Assembly (NCBI GenBank): GCA_947683625.1
Contig: CANTUR010000605.1
Span: 762,501-826,500 of the forward strand
Source of the DNA: Mallotus nudiflorus
Lineage: Eukaryota > Streptophyta > Magnoliopsida > Malpighiales > Euphorbiaceae
DNA length: 64,000 bases
Direction of reading: 5' to 3'
Below, in pieces: positions 55,491-64,000 of the stretch; position 1 is the first letter of the stretch, and every line of letters begins with the position of its first letter. The notes beneath the pieces are model-generated. The model searched no databases, was not told where the DNA came from, and was given only the letters and a program-made list of their open reading frames with translations. The translations under genes were made by a program, and so were the position numbers.

Positions 55491-57727
55491 TCAAAGACAA
55501 GAAGTTATTAATTGGGATTGTTGTGGTTTCTTGAAGACATCAAACTCTACTTTTTCTTCTCTAATCTCTGGAGTAATGTTTCCATATTTGACATCAATAA
55601 TTTCATTAGTGGTATCAAGGAAAATACACCTTAAAATTTTTGGAATTTGATAATCCTCTTCTATCATTAAAATGAAGAAAATCTCTTGACACATAGTAAT
55701 CTCTAACTTTAATGGGCACATCTTCTAGGATTCCATAAGGATAGATTATGAACCTATCCATTAGGTATAGTGACATCATTATTGGTTATGGCTCACTAAT
55801 TTTTAGTCATCTGCAAAAAGAAAGGGGCATTATGCTTACACTTGCATCTAAATCACATAAAGACCTATCTATGAACTCATTTCTAATAGTGTAAGGAATA
55901 GTGATAGTCCCTAGAACCTTAAACTTTTATGGAAGCTTATTTTGAATTATCACACTACATTCCTTATTAGTAGGAATGGTCTCTAAGTCTTCCTACTTTC
56001 TTTTATTAGAAAAGATGTCTTTAAAGAACTTTGTATATGAGGGCATCAAGGTAAGGACATCCAAAATTGGAATGTTCAATTTAAGCTACTAAAATGCCTT
56101 CAAAAACTTCTTAAAATTCTTATCATGTTGGCTCCTTTATTGCCTTTAAAGGAAGGGTAGTGGTGGAATGATAGTTTTAGGAACTTTTTCTTTCTTTGAT
56201 TGCTTTTTTTTAATGTATCCCTTAGTGTGTTTCTTTTCCTTATGAATATCTTTTACAACCTTTTCTTCTTCCTTTTTGATTCCTACCTCAAGTAGTTACT
56301 TTCCACTTTGAAGCATTATTACATTCACATGCTCTTTTGGGTTGGCTAAGAAGTTGACTTGGTTGCAAAAATTAGAGGAACTAACTTGTGAAGTAATTTG
56401 ATTTTCTAACATCTTATAATGAGCAAAGAGCTGACTCATTTGAGAAGTTAGATTCATGATAGCTTCTTTTTATTCCACTTGTAGGTTCTTAATGGCCTTA
56501 TTTTGTTCTTCTTAATCCTTTAAGAATTTCTCCATCATGCTCTCTAGATCAAGCTTGCTTTTATATTATTGATGGAAAGAATTCATTTATTAGAAACTAA
56601 GTGGGAGCTGCTTGAATCCTTGGTTGGCATTTTAAATTCCCCTTTGATTAAACTATGAAAAACTAGTGTGATTATGCCATCCTGAGTTATATGTGTTAGA
56701 GTAGGGATTCCCTTGATTCATTTGAAAGTTGTTAAGAGCATTAAGTTGCTCGATTGAGGGGCCTTGAGAAGACAAACCTCCGTGACACTCTAGAGTTGAG
56801 TGTCCTCTTCCATAATACTCATAAGAGTAAACGAACACTGGATTGTGTACCTTAGTTAAAGCCTCTAATTTCTTTATGAGCATGTCAATTTTGCATTTAG
56901 GAGATTCTAACCATCCACTTCATGCATTCCTAAAACTCTCTTTAGTGTACTTCTTTCCCCTCACTATTTATAGTTATTGGATGCCATAGTCTTAAGTAAG
57001 TTATATGCATCATCGGGTGTCTTGCTCAGAAAAGAGCCTTAAGTTATTACATCTATAGTGATCCTTATTGGCTTAGTAAGTCCTTGGTAGAAGGTTTGAA
57101 TGAGCAGCCATTATGGAACTCCATAGTGTGTGCATTGACATCGTAAGTCTTTGAACTGCTCCCAAGCTTCATATAGAGATTCACCATTGTGTTGAGTGAA
57201 GCTTGTAATTTTTTTATCTAAATTTTATTGTCTTGCTAAGTGGAAAGTACTTGCCCAAAAATGTCTTTGACAACAAATCCTAAGAGGTGATGGACTGTGC
57301 ACTAAAGAGTGCAACCATAACTTGGCTTTGTCCTTCAAAGAGAAAAGGAATAACCTAAGCTTTATTGCATCCAGGCTAACCCCATTCATCTCAAAGATGT
57401 CACAAATCTCCAAAAACTGAGCTAAGTGGGCATTGGGATCTTGACTTAGGAGACCTCCAAATTGGAACTATGAACCATTTGAATAATTGTTGGTTTGATC
57501 TTAAAGGTATTAGGATCCACATTAGTCCTCATAATGCTACTTATGGTATCTCTCGGATTAAGCATTATGTACATGTGAAGGGCACGATTCGTAGCATGCT
57601 GTGCCATTTGATTCTCAGCCATCATTTACTTATCTTTCTCATGCTTTTCCTTTCAATTTTTATTGCATGACTTCTTGATTTCAGGGTTGATTTCTCTTAA
57701 GTTTATTCCTTTAGATTGAGTGTTCAT
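55491..57727 (-). pseudogene. gag and aspartic protease remnant (Athila-like)
   Basis: Start MNTQSKGINLREINPEIKKS at 57727, shortly after the primer-binding site. Gag blocks in order: FEMNGVSLDAIKLRLFLFSL (about 57330-57400), the segment IEQLNALNNFQMNQGNPYSN plus TYNSGWHNH (about 56660-56760), IMLQSGK, then LKLNIPILDVLTLMPSYTKF (about 56040-56110). The protease active site reads CDLDASVSIMPLS (about 55830-55870): the usual D-L-G-A-S has Asp in place of Gly. Many stops. The open frame 55491-55721 is the protease tail. The start is chosen as the first ATG of the conserved gag frame. Confidence 0.75.
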
Positions 57728-57832
57728 AAACTAGTAAATCACTAGAAAAATTAATAAACAAAGCAATTAAATATAAAAGAAAAATATTAGTATAAGAAAA
57801 GTAAAAATTGAATTAATATCAATGCTACCAAT

Positions 57833-57852
57833 CCCTAGCAACTGTGCCAAAA
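57833..57852 (-). promoter_or_regulatory. Primer-binding site of the minus-strand Athila-like element
   Basis: TTTTGGCACAGTTGCTAGGG on the minus strand, a few bases after the LTR end. Athila elements usually have TTTGGCGCCGTTGCCGGGG here; this copy differs mainly by C-to-T/G-to-A type changes. Confidence 0.75.
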
Positions 57853-57855
57853 ACT

Positions 57856-59204
57856 CATTGTGTTCAAAATCCGAAAGCATATTGATCTTGAATTGTAGTA
57901 TAAAGAGTTATTATTCCCAAGAGGATTGTATATGAGAACAAATATTTTTACTTATGATCTTAGCTAGCAATTTATATGAAAGTGAAATAGAAATTAAATA
58001 AACATAATAATATAAATTAAATTTAAATCAAATTATTAAAGCTTAGAGCCTAGGTTTAGTTTCACTATTCCAATCTAATAATTAACACTCATTTGACTAA
58101 ACAACATTGATTTCAATTAAGGGTAATTGTTCTAAAATACCGAATGAGTCTCTCAAGTTCAATCAAGAATGTTAAGATTAAAGTTTAACCTACATTTATG
58201 ATTAAGAAATTAATCTTAACTCATTAAGCTCCTTAACAATTAGTTTACCAATAAAGAGCTTCCCTATTCTCATGGTTCCTCGAAGAGCTTGCCTACTCTT
58301 ATGGTCAAGTGGTCTAAGTCCTATGAGTTATCAGCTAATGAATTCTCCTAATTCTCATTGGTGAATCCACCCATAAACATGGAAATAAGCTGGCCAAGAA
58401 TGAAAGCATACATTAAATACAAACTCATAGAATTAACTAAAAATCAAATTAATGAAACTTTTGTTCAATCACATATTGGAATAGCTACTCCTAACCTAAA
58501 CCCTAAAAAGAGTTTAGCCACATATAATTATGGTAAAGAACACAAACATAATTAAAAGAATACAAGATGAAGAGTAAAATATGAATAAATTTCTTGAATC
58601 TTACGACTCCTCTTCAATCTTTGGCTTTAAGGATTGCTCCCTGAACTCTCTTTTTATAGGGTAAACTTAGTATAAGAGATGACAACCCTTAAAATCTTCT
58701 TCCTTTTCAAGTAAGGAAACCTCTTTTGTTTTGACATGGTCACAGACATGGCCGTGTTTGAGCTGGTGACACGTTAAAGGTTTTTAGCACAACTTCAGAT
58801 ATGGTCATGTTTGAACTAATGTCAACCTTTCAAGTTTTCCATAGATTGGTTAGAATGTTGCATGAGATGAGGCAGGGGATCATAATGCTCATGTTGCTCA
58901 CTATTCATTATCTAATGACCAGCACAACCATGGACATGGTCATGTCCCAAACCCTATTGAGCTACTCCTTGTTATTTATGGAATTATTTGCTAAAATCTC
59001 CTACAAAAAAGGAAAAACCTTAATCAATACTTAAATGAAATTCCTAATTGAATTAAAATTATGCTAAAACAAGCAAAATAAAAACAAAACCATTAAAATC
59101 AAATAACGCATAATTAGACTCAATTACTACCCAAAGTAATCTAATTATTTATTCAAAATTCATTAAAATTCAACTCAAATACATATAAAGAGATACTCAT
59201 ATCA
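57856..59204 (-). repeat. Right (5') LTR of the minus-strand Athila-like element
   Basis: CATTGTGTTC to GATACTCATATCA on +, 1349 bp. The outer dinucleotide at the primer side has mutated (expected ...CA on -). It contains ATGGCCGTGT and ATGGACATGGTCATGT-type motifs at 58735-58945. Confidence 0.8.
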
Positions 59205-59425
59205 CGACTCACATGAACCTCAGTAAAAATCACCATAAATTGGTAATAGTTTTTTTATTCCACAACAAAATAGAAATTTTTATAAAAAAATACTATAAAT
59301 TGGTAACATTTTTAAGTTTTTGAAATAAATTGGCAAAAAGCCCACTAATTCCGAAAAGAAATGAGAAATTCACAATCATATAAGAAAATGCATAGGAGTG
59401 ACTAATCTTTGATATTGTATTAGTT

Positions 59426-59938
59426 GGGTTAAATGCAAAGGTGGTCGCCCAACTTTACACTTATTTTAATTTGTGTACTAAACTTCAATTTATTTTTTTA
59501 AAGTCACCTAACTTTGATTTTGTTTCAAAACATGGTACTATCAAAAAATTTTAGTGCTCTAAATTTCACTTAAAAACCATTTTAATCCCTTAATCTCTTT
59601 ATCTTTTTAATTTAGTCAAGATATTTTTAAAGTTTAAAAGCTTACTTCTTCTATACTTTGATACCATTTAAAATGAGTTTTCTTTTAATAGGTTGAAGCA
59701 AAATGATATTAAATTTTTTTTAGTTTCTTGTAAATATATAGAAAATATTGACTTATTTATAAAAAAAATCTTTAATTCTAGATTAAAATATTAATTTTGA
59801 ATTTTTCAGGTACCTAAAAAATTTTAATGACTGTTATCAAACAAAATAGAAGTTTAGTATCTAAAAAGATATGAAATGAAGTTTAATAACTGAATTGAAA
59901 CAAATCAAAAGTTAAATACCCTTTTGTGCATTTGACCC
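59426..59938. mobile_element. MULE-type MITE, 513 bp
   Basis: Ends GGGTTAAATGCAAAGGTGG and, reverse-complemented, GGGTCAAATGCACAAAAGGG. The flanks TGTATTAGTT (59416-59425) and TGCATTAGTT (59939-59948) are a 9-10 bp TSD with one mismatch. Non-coding. A second copy, inverted, is at 51447-51919. Confidence 0.82.
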
Positions 59939-60001
59939 TGCATTAGTTTATTGGCAATAAAAGGAAGGGGTAATTTACACTCACAGTCCTGAAGTTTATA
60001 C

Positions 60002-60525
60002 CCATGTCCTATTAGCATCCCAAAGAATCAATTGGACTCATAAAAATCCCTAAATTTTAATGTCAGTAACCACAATCCCCTTTTGACAATTTTCGATCAA
60101 ATTAGCATTGGAAAGTCAATGTGGCATATTTAAGATGCTAATGTGGCAAAATAATTTTCTTTAAGGCCATGTGGGCCTATGCATGTTGCCACATGGCAAC
60201 CATTATCTCTCTTCCTCAACTTAAAAAAGTTCTCATATTGACCCATAATTAAATCCTACCATCTACTATTGCCATTCCTCTCTCTTCTTCATACCATTTT
60301 AGACATGTAAATAAAAAAGAACACAAGAATCCTCAATTTTTTTTTCCTTATATTCATCTTTCTTATTTTGAATAGAACACATTACCCATTCATCCCTTTG
60401 GTCAAAGCATTAGTTATTCCATCAATCTCTTGTCTGCATAAACCATGATAAAGCATTTGGTTGAATAAAGAAAAAGAAAAACCATTGAAAAAAGAACTAG
60501 TTATTGACACAAAATTGATTTGGTA
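60002..60525. other. Subterminal region of the probable MULE
   Basis: Contains CATGTGGCAACC and TAATGTGGCA-type repeats at 60120-60210. The minus frame 60382-60630 has no recognised motif. Confidence 0.4.
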
Positions 60526-60904
60526 ATGTCGATCCCCAACTACTATTGTGAGGTTGTTATTCATACTTCTTGGACTAATGCTAATCCAGAAAGACGGGTT
60601 TTGGGTTACTAAAATTTTCAGGTAAAACAAAACTATAGTACATTTATGGTTAACAAAAAATTCTTTGTTTTGAAATAGTTTTCTAGTTATGATTTGGCAG
60701 AATCGACGATGCCAATTTTTTCAATGGTTAGATCCCCTAGTTCCTAAAAGATCAAGACAAGTGATTTTAAGGTTGCTAAGGAAGATTAATAGACTAGAGA
60801 AGATAAATATGGAAACATCAATGAAAAGGGAGAAAAAATACAACTTTTGTGCTTTCTTTATGATTTTTATTTTCTTTGTGTATGTATGTTACAGTGCTTT
60901 ATAA
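60526..60904 (+). pseudogene. GRF-type zinc-finger protein with C-terminal membrane segment
   Basis: ATG at 60526 starts MSIPNYYCEVVIHTSWTNAN followed by PERRVLGY. Plant GRF zinc fingers have C-x-C...TSWTxxNPGRRFxGC here, so one Cys is now Tyr and GRF-like GRRF is ERRV. A stop (TAA) follows, then a probable intron (donor GTAAAA at about 60621, acceptor in ...TAG near 60689). The second part reads CQFFQWLDPLVPKRSRQVIL then RLLRKINRLEK, the conserved FFxWxDP and Leu-rich coiled coil, ending in a hydrophobic helix FCAFFMIFIFFVYVCYSAL. Such small GRF-coiled-coil-membrane proteins are common in plants; their function is unknown. It converges on the transposase gene. Confidence 0.6.
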
Positions 60905-61446
60905 GTAGGCAATACTTGCCATGCATCAAATTATGATATTTTATCCTTTTATTGAATGAAATGAAATTAGCTTACTATTTTGATAATGGACTAATCAAAC
61001 AAAATGTGTTCCTTCATTATGTGAAGTTGAAAAATATACAAGAAATGTTGTATGTAAGATTATACTCGACTATGTGTACATAACAAGAAGAAATGAAATT
61101 CTTAAATTTGCACCAAATATTATTTTAGTTACATGGACTAAAAGGTGTAAAATGGAACTTTTCATTGAGAGTACTTAAAAAAGAACCATGAAGCATTTGT
61201 AATATAATATTGAAGCAGGCTTAGCAATTATTTCAAAATTAAAACAAAAAAAAACACCTAATTAACTCCCTACAGTTTGCTGTTACAAAAGATAAACAGT
61301 ATTATATCGATCATGTCTAGTTAATTACCAAAATAAATGCAACTTAAAATGACAAAATAAAATAAATTTACTTTGTGCTTGAATATAGTTCTTTGGTTTC
61401 TTTTGCATATATCTCAAAAGCATATATCTGCCTTTGGTGCAAGCCT
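60905..61446. other. Spacer between the GRF-type gene and the transposase 3' end
   Basis: AT-rich, no feature recognised; it would hold the two convergent 3' ends. Confidence 0.4.
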
Positions 61447-61762
61447 TTAACTTTGTTTCTCATTAGCACCAGCAGCAGCCCCTTGGTTTGGTTGAATCTC
61501 ATGTGCAACAGAATCTGTCTTTGACATGTGCTTTGTTGGCTTGGATTGACACTTCACTTGTTCTTACTTTTGAAGTGCCACATTGAGACAATTGTTGCAT
61601 TAAAAGACATAGAAATTTTCAAAATAATGCTAATACAGATCTATGGACAAAAGCCATTATGCAAGTATGGCTTACTTTATTAATTTCATAAATGGTAAAA
61701 GGAGTAAGTTTGTTAACATTAACTTTACTTGAGCAATTTTTGCTTGATCCCTATAGTTTAAC

Positions 61763-62150
61763 TAGGGGTGCACAAAAATTAACCAAACCAACCAAACCAA
61801 TTCAAACTAAAATTTATGGTTAGAGAGGTTAACACTTGGTTATGATTTGAAAATTTTTTTAAACCAAATTTTTAGTTTGGTTATGGTTTAGAAAAATAAA
61901 AATCCAATGAAACCGAATTGAACCGATAGTATAATAATACATATAACTTTTTCATCTATGTATAATAATTGGGTATCAGGCATATGGTCATTATACAACT
62001 TTGCTATTTACACTTTAAAAAAATATATCTTTTTTTTAATCTTCTAACAACAAGATGTCTATCATCATGTTATTTCTTATATTCTTATAGTTTTTGTACA
62101 ATACACACTTTCTTCAAGTTTTTTTTTTAATTCCTTATAATAGCAACTTC

Positions 62151-62196
<46 letters not shown>

Positions 62197-62474
62197 GTTG
62201 TTGTTGTTGTTGTTGTTGTTATTGTTGTTCTTATTATATGAATTTTACATTTTGTTATATTTTTAATAGATTTCATGAGATGTATTATTAGTAATTTTAA
62301 TCTTATTTTATTCATTTACTATTTTTTATTAAATCGAATCCAAATATCACTAGTTTGGATAATTTTTAATGGTATTTAGTTTAGTTAAAAGTTCTCATAT
62401 TTGAAAACTGACTTTATTGGTTTGGTTAGAAATTTCTGCTTTAAACAGACCAAACCGAACCATGAACACCCCTA
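61763..62474. mobile_element. hAT-like MITE in the transposase intron
   Basis: Ends TAGGGGTGCACAAAAATTAA and, reverse-complemented, TAGGGGTGTTCATGGTTCGG. Both ends are rich in AACCAAACC-type subterminal repeats in inverse orientation. Flanking 8-mers AGTTTAAC (61755-61762) and AGTTCAAT (62475-62482) match at 6 of 8. 712 bp, no coding capacity. Confidence 0.75.
62152..62231. repeat. ATT/GTT microsatellite
   Basis: About 15 ATT units followed by about 11 GTT units, inside the hAT-like MITE. The long Tyr/Cys and Ile/Thr frames across it on both strands are repeat artefacts. Confidence 0.9.
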
Positions 62475-64000
62475 AGTTCAATCATCAAATGAACAATAGT
62501 AAATTAAATTCATAATAGCAAATTAAATGCAAAATACCCACTCATAATCATAGTTGGACATCATATTGATAATAGCTTAAGAAATTTAGCATAGCTTATC
62601 AAATTCACTATAGAAAATTATATTCACTTAAGAATAAGATTTAGATGCAAACAACTCACATCAAGCATCTATTAAACAGTATAAGGAGTTTAAGAAGTTC
62701 GTGTGTTCATGCTTGAACTAGCCAGGACATTGGTGTGTGAATGGAAATAAAAATAAAATTATAAGGAGTTGAATTAATCACCAATTTAAAATATAAGTGA
62801 ATATGTATTACTTACATAGTTGGCAAGTATTGTATTTAAAGAAACACCATAATACCTCTTGTTATGGCCAACCTTTCCACAAGTGCTGCATTTCACTTTG
62901 ACAATGCCTTTACTCTTATTGGCATTCTTCCTCTCTTTTTCTTAACTGCAAAAGGGGGCAAGAAAACACTTGGGGGACTAAGATGTGCCTCCTATAATTC
63001 AGGGCCATTTTTTGGGTTGATGATATGGCTATACACTTATTGGTATACTGTCTTGTTGTAGTACTTATCAACATATAAAAACGAATCATCATTTTGCTCA
63101 ATGATGGTTGCCACTGCATATATGCTAGGAATCCTTATGAGATCCTATCTTTGACAGGCACAGGTTCATTTATCCAAGTCAATTGATAATTGACCCTCTA
63201 GCCCTCTTACTTGTGGTTTAGCTGAATCAGCAAACTCATTATTGTATTCATATGACAATTCAATATTGTTGTCCAACTTCTTCTTTATCTTAGGACATAT
63301 ATCACCCTTCATCTTTTTCCTAAAAGCTTGCATCAATGTAATCATTTTTAGTACTTAAGACCATATATTCTCCATTATAGTTAGTAGTGGCCTCTCTCTT
63401 ATTTAAAAATACATTTGTTGAAACATTCACTTATATTATTCAATATAAGATCATATTTTGGAAATGTCTTGAAAACAACCCTTGCCCATTACTTATAAGG
63501 CATCTCTCGCACCCACTCTCTTACAATTGAATTTTCTTCTTAAGTTCATTAAGCCATTGATTGAGGTTCACAGGATGAGATGCTCTTGCTGCACTAAAAA
63601 GGATACGTTTAAGCTCTTTTTCCTTAAATTTAGCATTCATGTTGGCCCACATATGATGAACACAAAGCCTATTCTCTGAATTGGGAAATAATTTAGTAAT
63701 AATATTAATAAGGCCATACAAAGAAATTTTTTATAACCACAAAATTAGGCCCAAATCATATTATATAAGCTAAACATACACAAACAACAAATCAGGCCTA
63801 TACTTTTTGCTTATCAGACATGAGGCACCAATCGTGTGAATTCCACATCTCCAAATAAGATTTCAATAACTCAAGGAACTAGGTCTATGTTTGAGTACAC
63901 TCATTACATACCACAGCCCAAGCAATTAGATATATGCAGTCATTGGGATCAATACCTATGGCTATAAGCAAATGCCCACCATATTCTCCTTTCAACCAAC

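Larger units (their letters stand above)
52042..59204 (-). mobile_element. Athila-like Ty3/gypsy element with most of pol deleted
   Basis: LTRs at 52042-53267 and 57856-59204, primer-binding site at 57833-57852 and polypurine tract at 53268-53300 define a minus-strand element. TSDs are TGACT (52037-52041) and CGACT (59205-59209), one mismatch. It codes for gag and aspartic protease only; RT, RNase H and integrase are missing and the protease region runs into typical post-pol sequence. It is inserted in a 240-bp MITE. Confidence 0.85.
51936..59343. mobile_element. Small MITE split by the Athila-like element
   Basis: Left end GAGCTTTTTGCCAAATTACG, right end reverse-complemented GGGCTTTTTGCCAATTTATT; the arms continue as inverted repeats (AAAACTTAAAAATTTTACTAA...). 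Flanks ACTGATTCT (51927-51935) and ACTAATTCC (59344-59352) match at 7 of 9, fitting a MULE-type TSD. Own length is only about 240 bp (51936-52041 plus 59210-59343). Confidence 0.65.
59967..64000 (-). mobile_element. Mutator-like element (MULE), partial
   Basis: GGGGTAATTTACACTCACAG at 59967 has the look of a MULE terminal repeat (G-rich start, then TAATTTACAC and a CCTGAAGTTT block). To its right lie a GRF zinc-finger gene on + and a MULE transposase gene on -, which runs off the window. The other terminus and the TSD are outside, so linking the terminal repeat with the transposase is inference. Confidence 0.5.
61447..64000 (-). pseudogene. MULE transposase (MuDR type), partial, runs off the right edge
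   Basis: From the right edge on -: LKGEYGGHLLIAIGIDPND and CIYLIAWAVV (MULE catalytic domain), then LELLKSYLEMW...CLMSDKQK with the second catalytic Asp, with stops. 63721-63521 carries LFPNSENRLCVHHMWANMNA and LFSAARASH. The catalytic Glu region reads NNISECFNKCIF (about 63430). Further on are IKKKLDNNIELSYEYNNEF and a SWIM finger where CxC is kept but the later Cys and His are Ser and Tyr (IPSIYAVA). A CCHC knuckle CSTCGKVGHNKR is at about 62850-62895. Its exon ends at a GTAAGT donor (62815-62810). The last exon ends GAAAGANEKQS at TAA 61447-61449. The long last intron holds a hAT-like MITE. Confidence 0.78.

Noticed and set aside
51446..59938. One very large inverted repeat
   Set aside because: The two halves are separate insertions: the two MULE-type MITEs have different TSDs, and the central MITE has its own.
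62094..62315. Tyr/Cys-rich and Thr/Ile-rich open frames
   Set aside because: Direct translation of an ATT/GTT microsatellite.

Overview
The window is AT-rich plant nuclear DNA, most likely from a eudicot. The evidence is the density of plant-type retroelements, short GT-AG introns, plant mobile domain and DUF7745-type sequences, and a Stowaway MITE. Nearly all of it is transposable elements in several generations of nesting. I see no intact host gene, no RNA gene and no CRISPR array. Almost every coding stretch has stops or frameshifts and should be read as a pseudogene.

Layout. 1-7426: 3' part of an Athila-like Ty3/gypsy element on the + strand (gag end, protease, RT, RNase H, truncated integrase, post-pol ORF, PPT, 3' LTR). 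7427-9295: AT-rich spacer with a single-exon fragment of a renalase-like FAD oxidoreductase gene. 9296-42616: a glycine-rich coding-like repeat split by a five-level nest. In that nest a hAT-like element (9510-42436) holds a pol-less LTR element X (11358-40701, TSD TGAAT). The right LTR of X holds a Tat-type Ty3/gypsy element (18079-40623, TSD ACGTG/ACATG). The gag of the Tat element holds a Ty1/copia element on the - strand (20014-27800, TSD AGTCA). X also holds an inverted Tat-type LTR (15063-16871).

The Tat element has gag, RT, RNase H, a second (archaeal-type) RNase H and integrase on +. Between integrase and 3' LTR it carries two antisense genes, each with recognisable introns: a DUF7745-like gene (33653-34634) and a plant mobile domain (PMD, MAIN-like) gene (35106-37525). 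The same element carries many copies of a palindrome close to GAGGCGATCGCCTC and two minisatellite arrays (37 bp and 44 bp) ahead of its 3' LTR. This is the most interesting cargo in the window.

42850-47730: an L1-like LINE, broken by a TIR element (43575-45463, itself holding a MULE-type MITE with a perfect 9-bp TSD) and by a Stowaway MITE. 47900-51450: mostly anonymous DNA with a local duplication; one copy was hit by a 598-bp TRIM (two 177-bp LTRs, tRNA-Met PBS, PPT), the other by a MULE-type MITE. 51936-59343: a small MITE split by an Athila-like element on the - strand (52042-59204) that keeps gag and protease but has lost the rest of pol. 59426-59938: another MULE-type MITE. 59967-64000: probable end of a Mutator-like element, with a decayed transposase gene on - (running off the right edge), a GRF zinc-finger gene on + converging on it, and a hAT-like MITE in what looks like a transposase intron.

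The order of events is readable from the target-site duplications: host repeat, hAT, element X, Tat, then copia. Coordinates of element ends come from terminal motifs and TSDs seen directly; family names come from protein motifs and known domain order; ages and mobilisation are inference.
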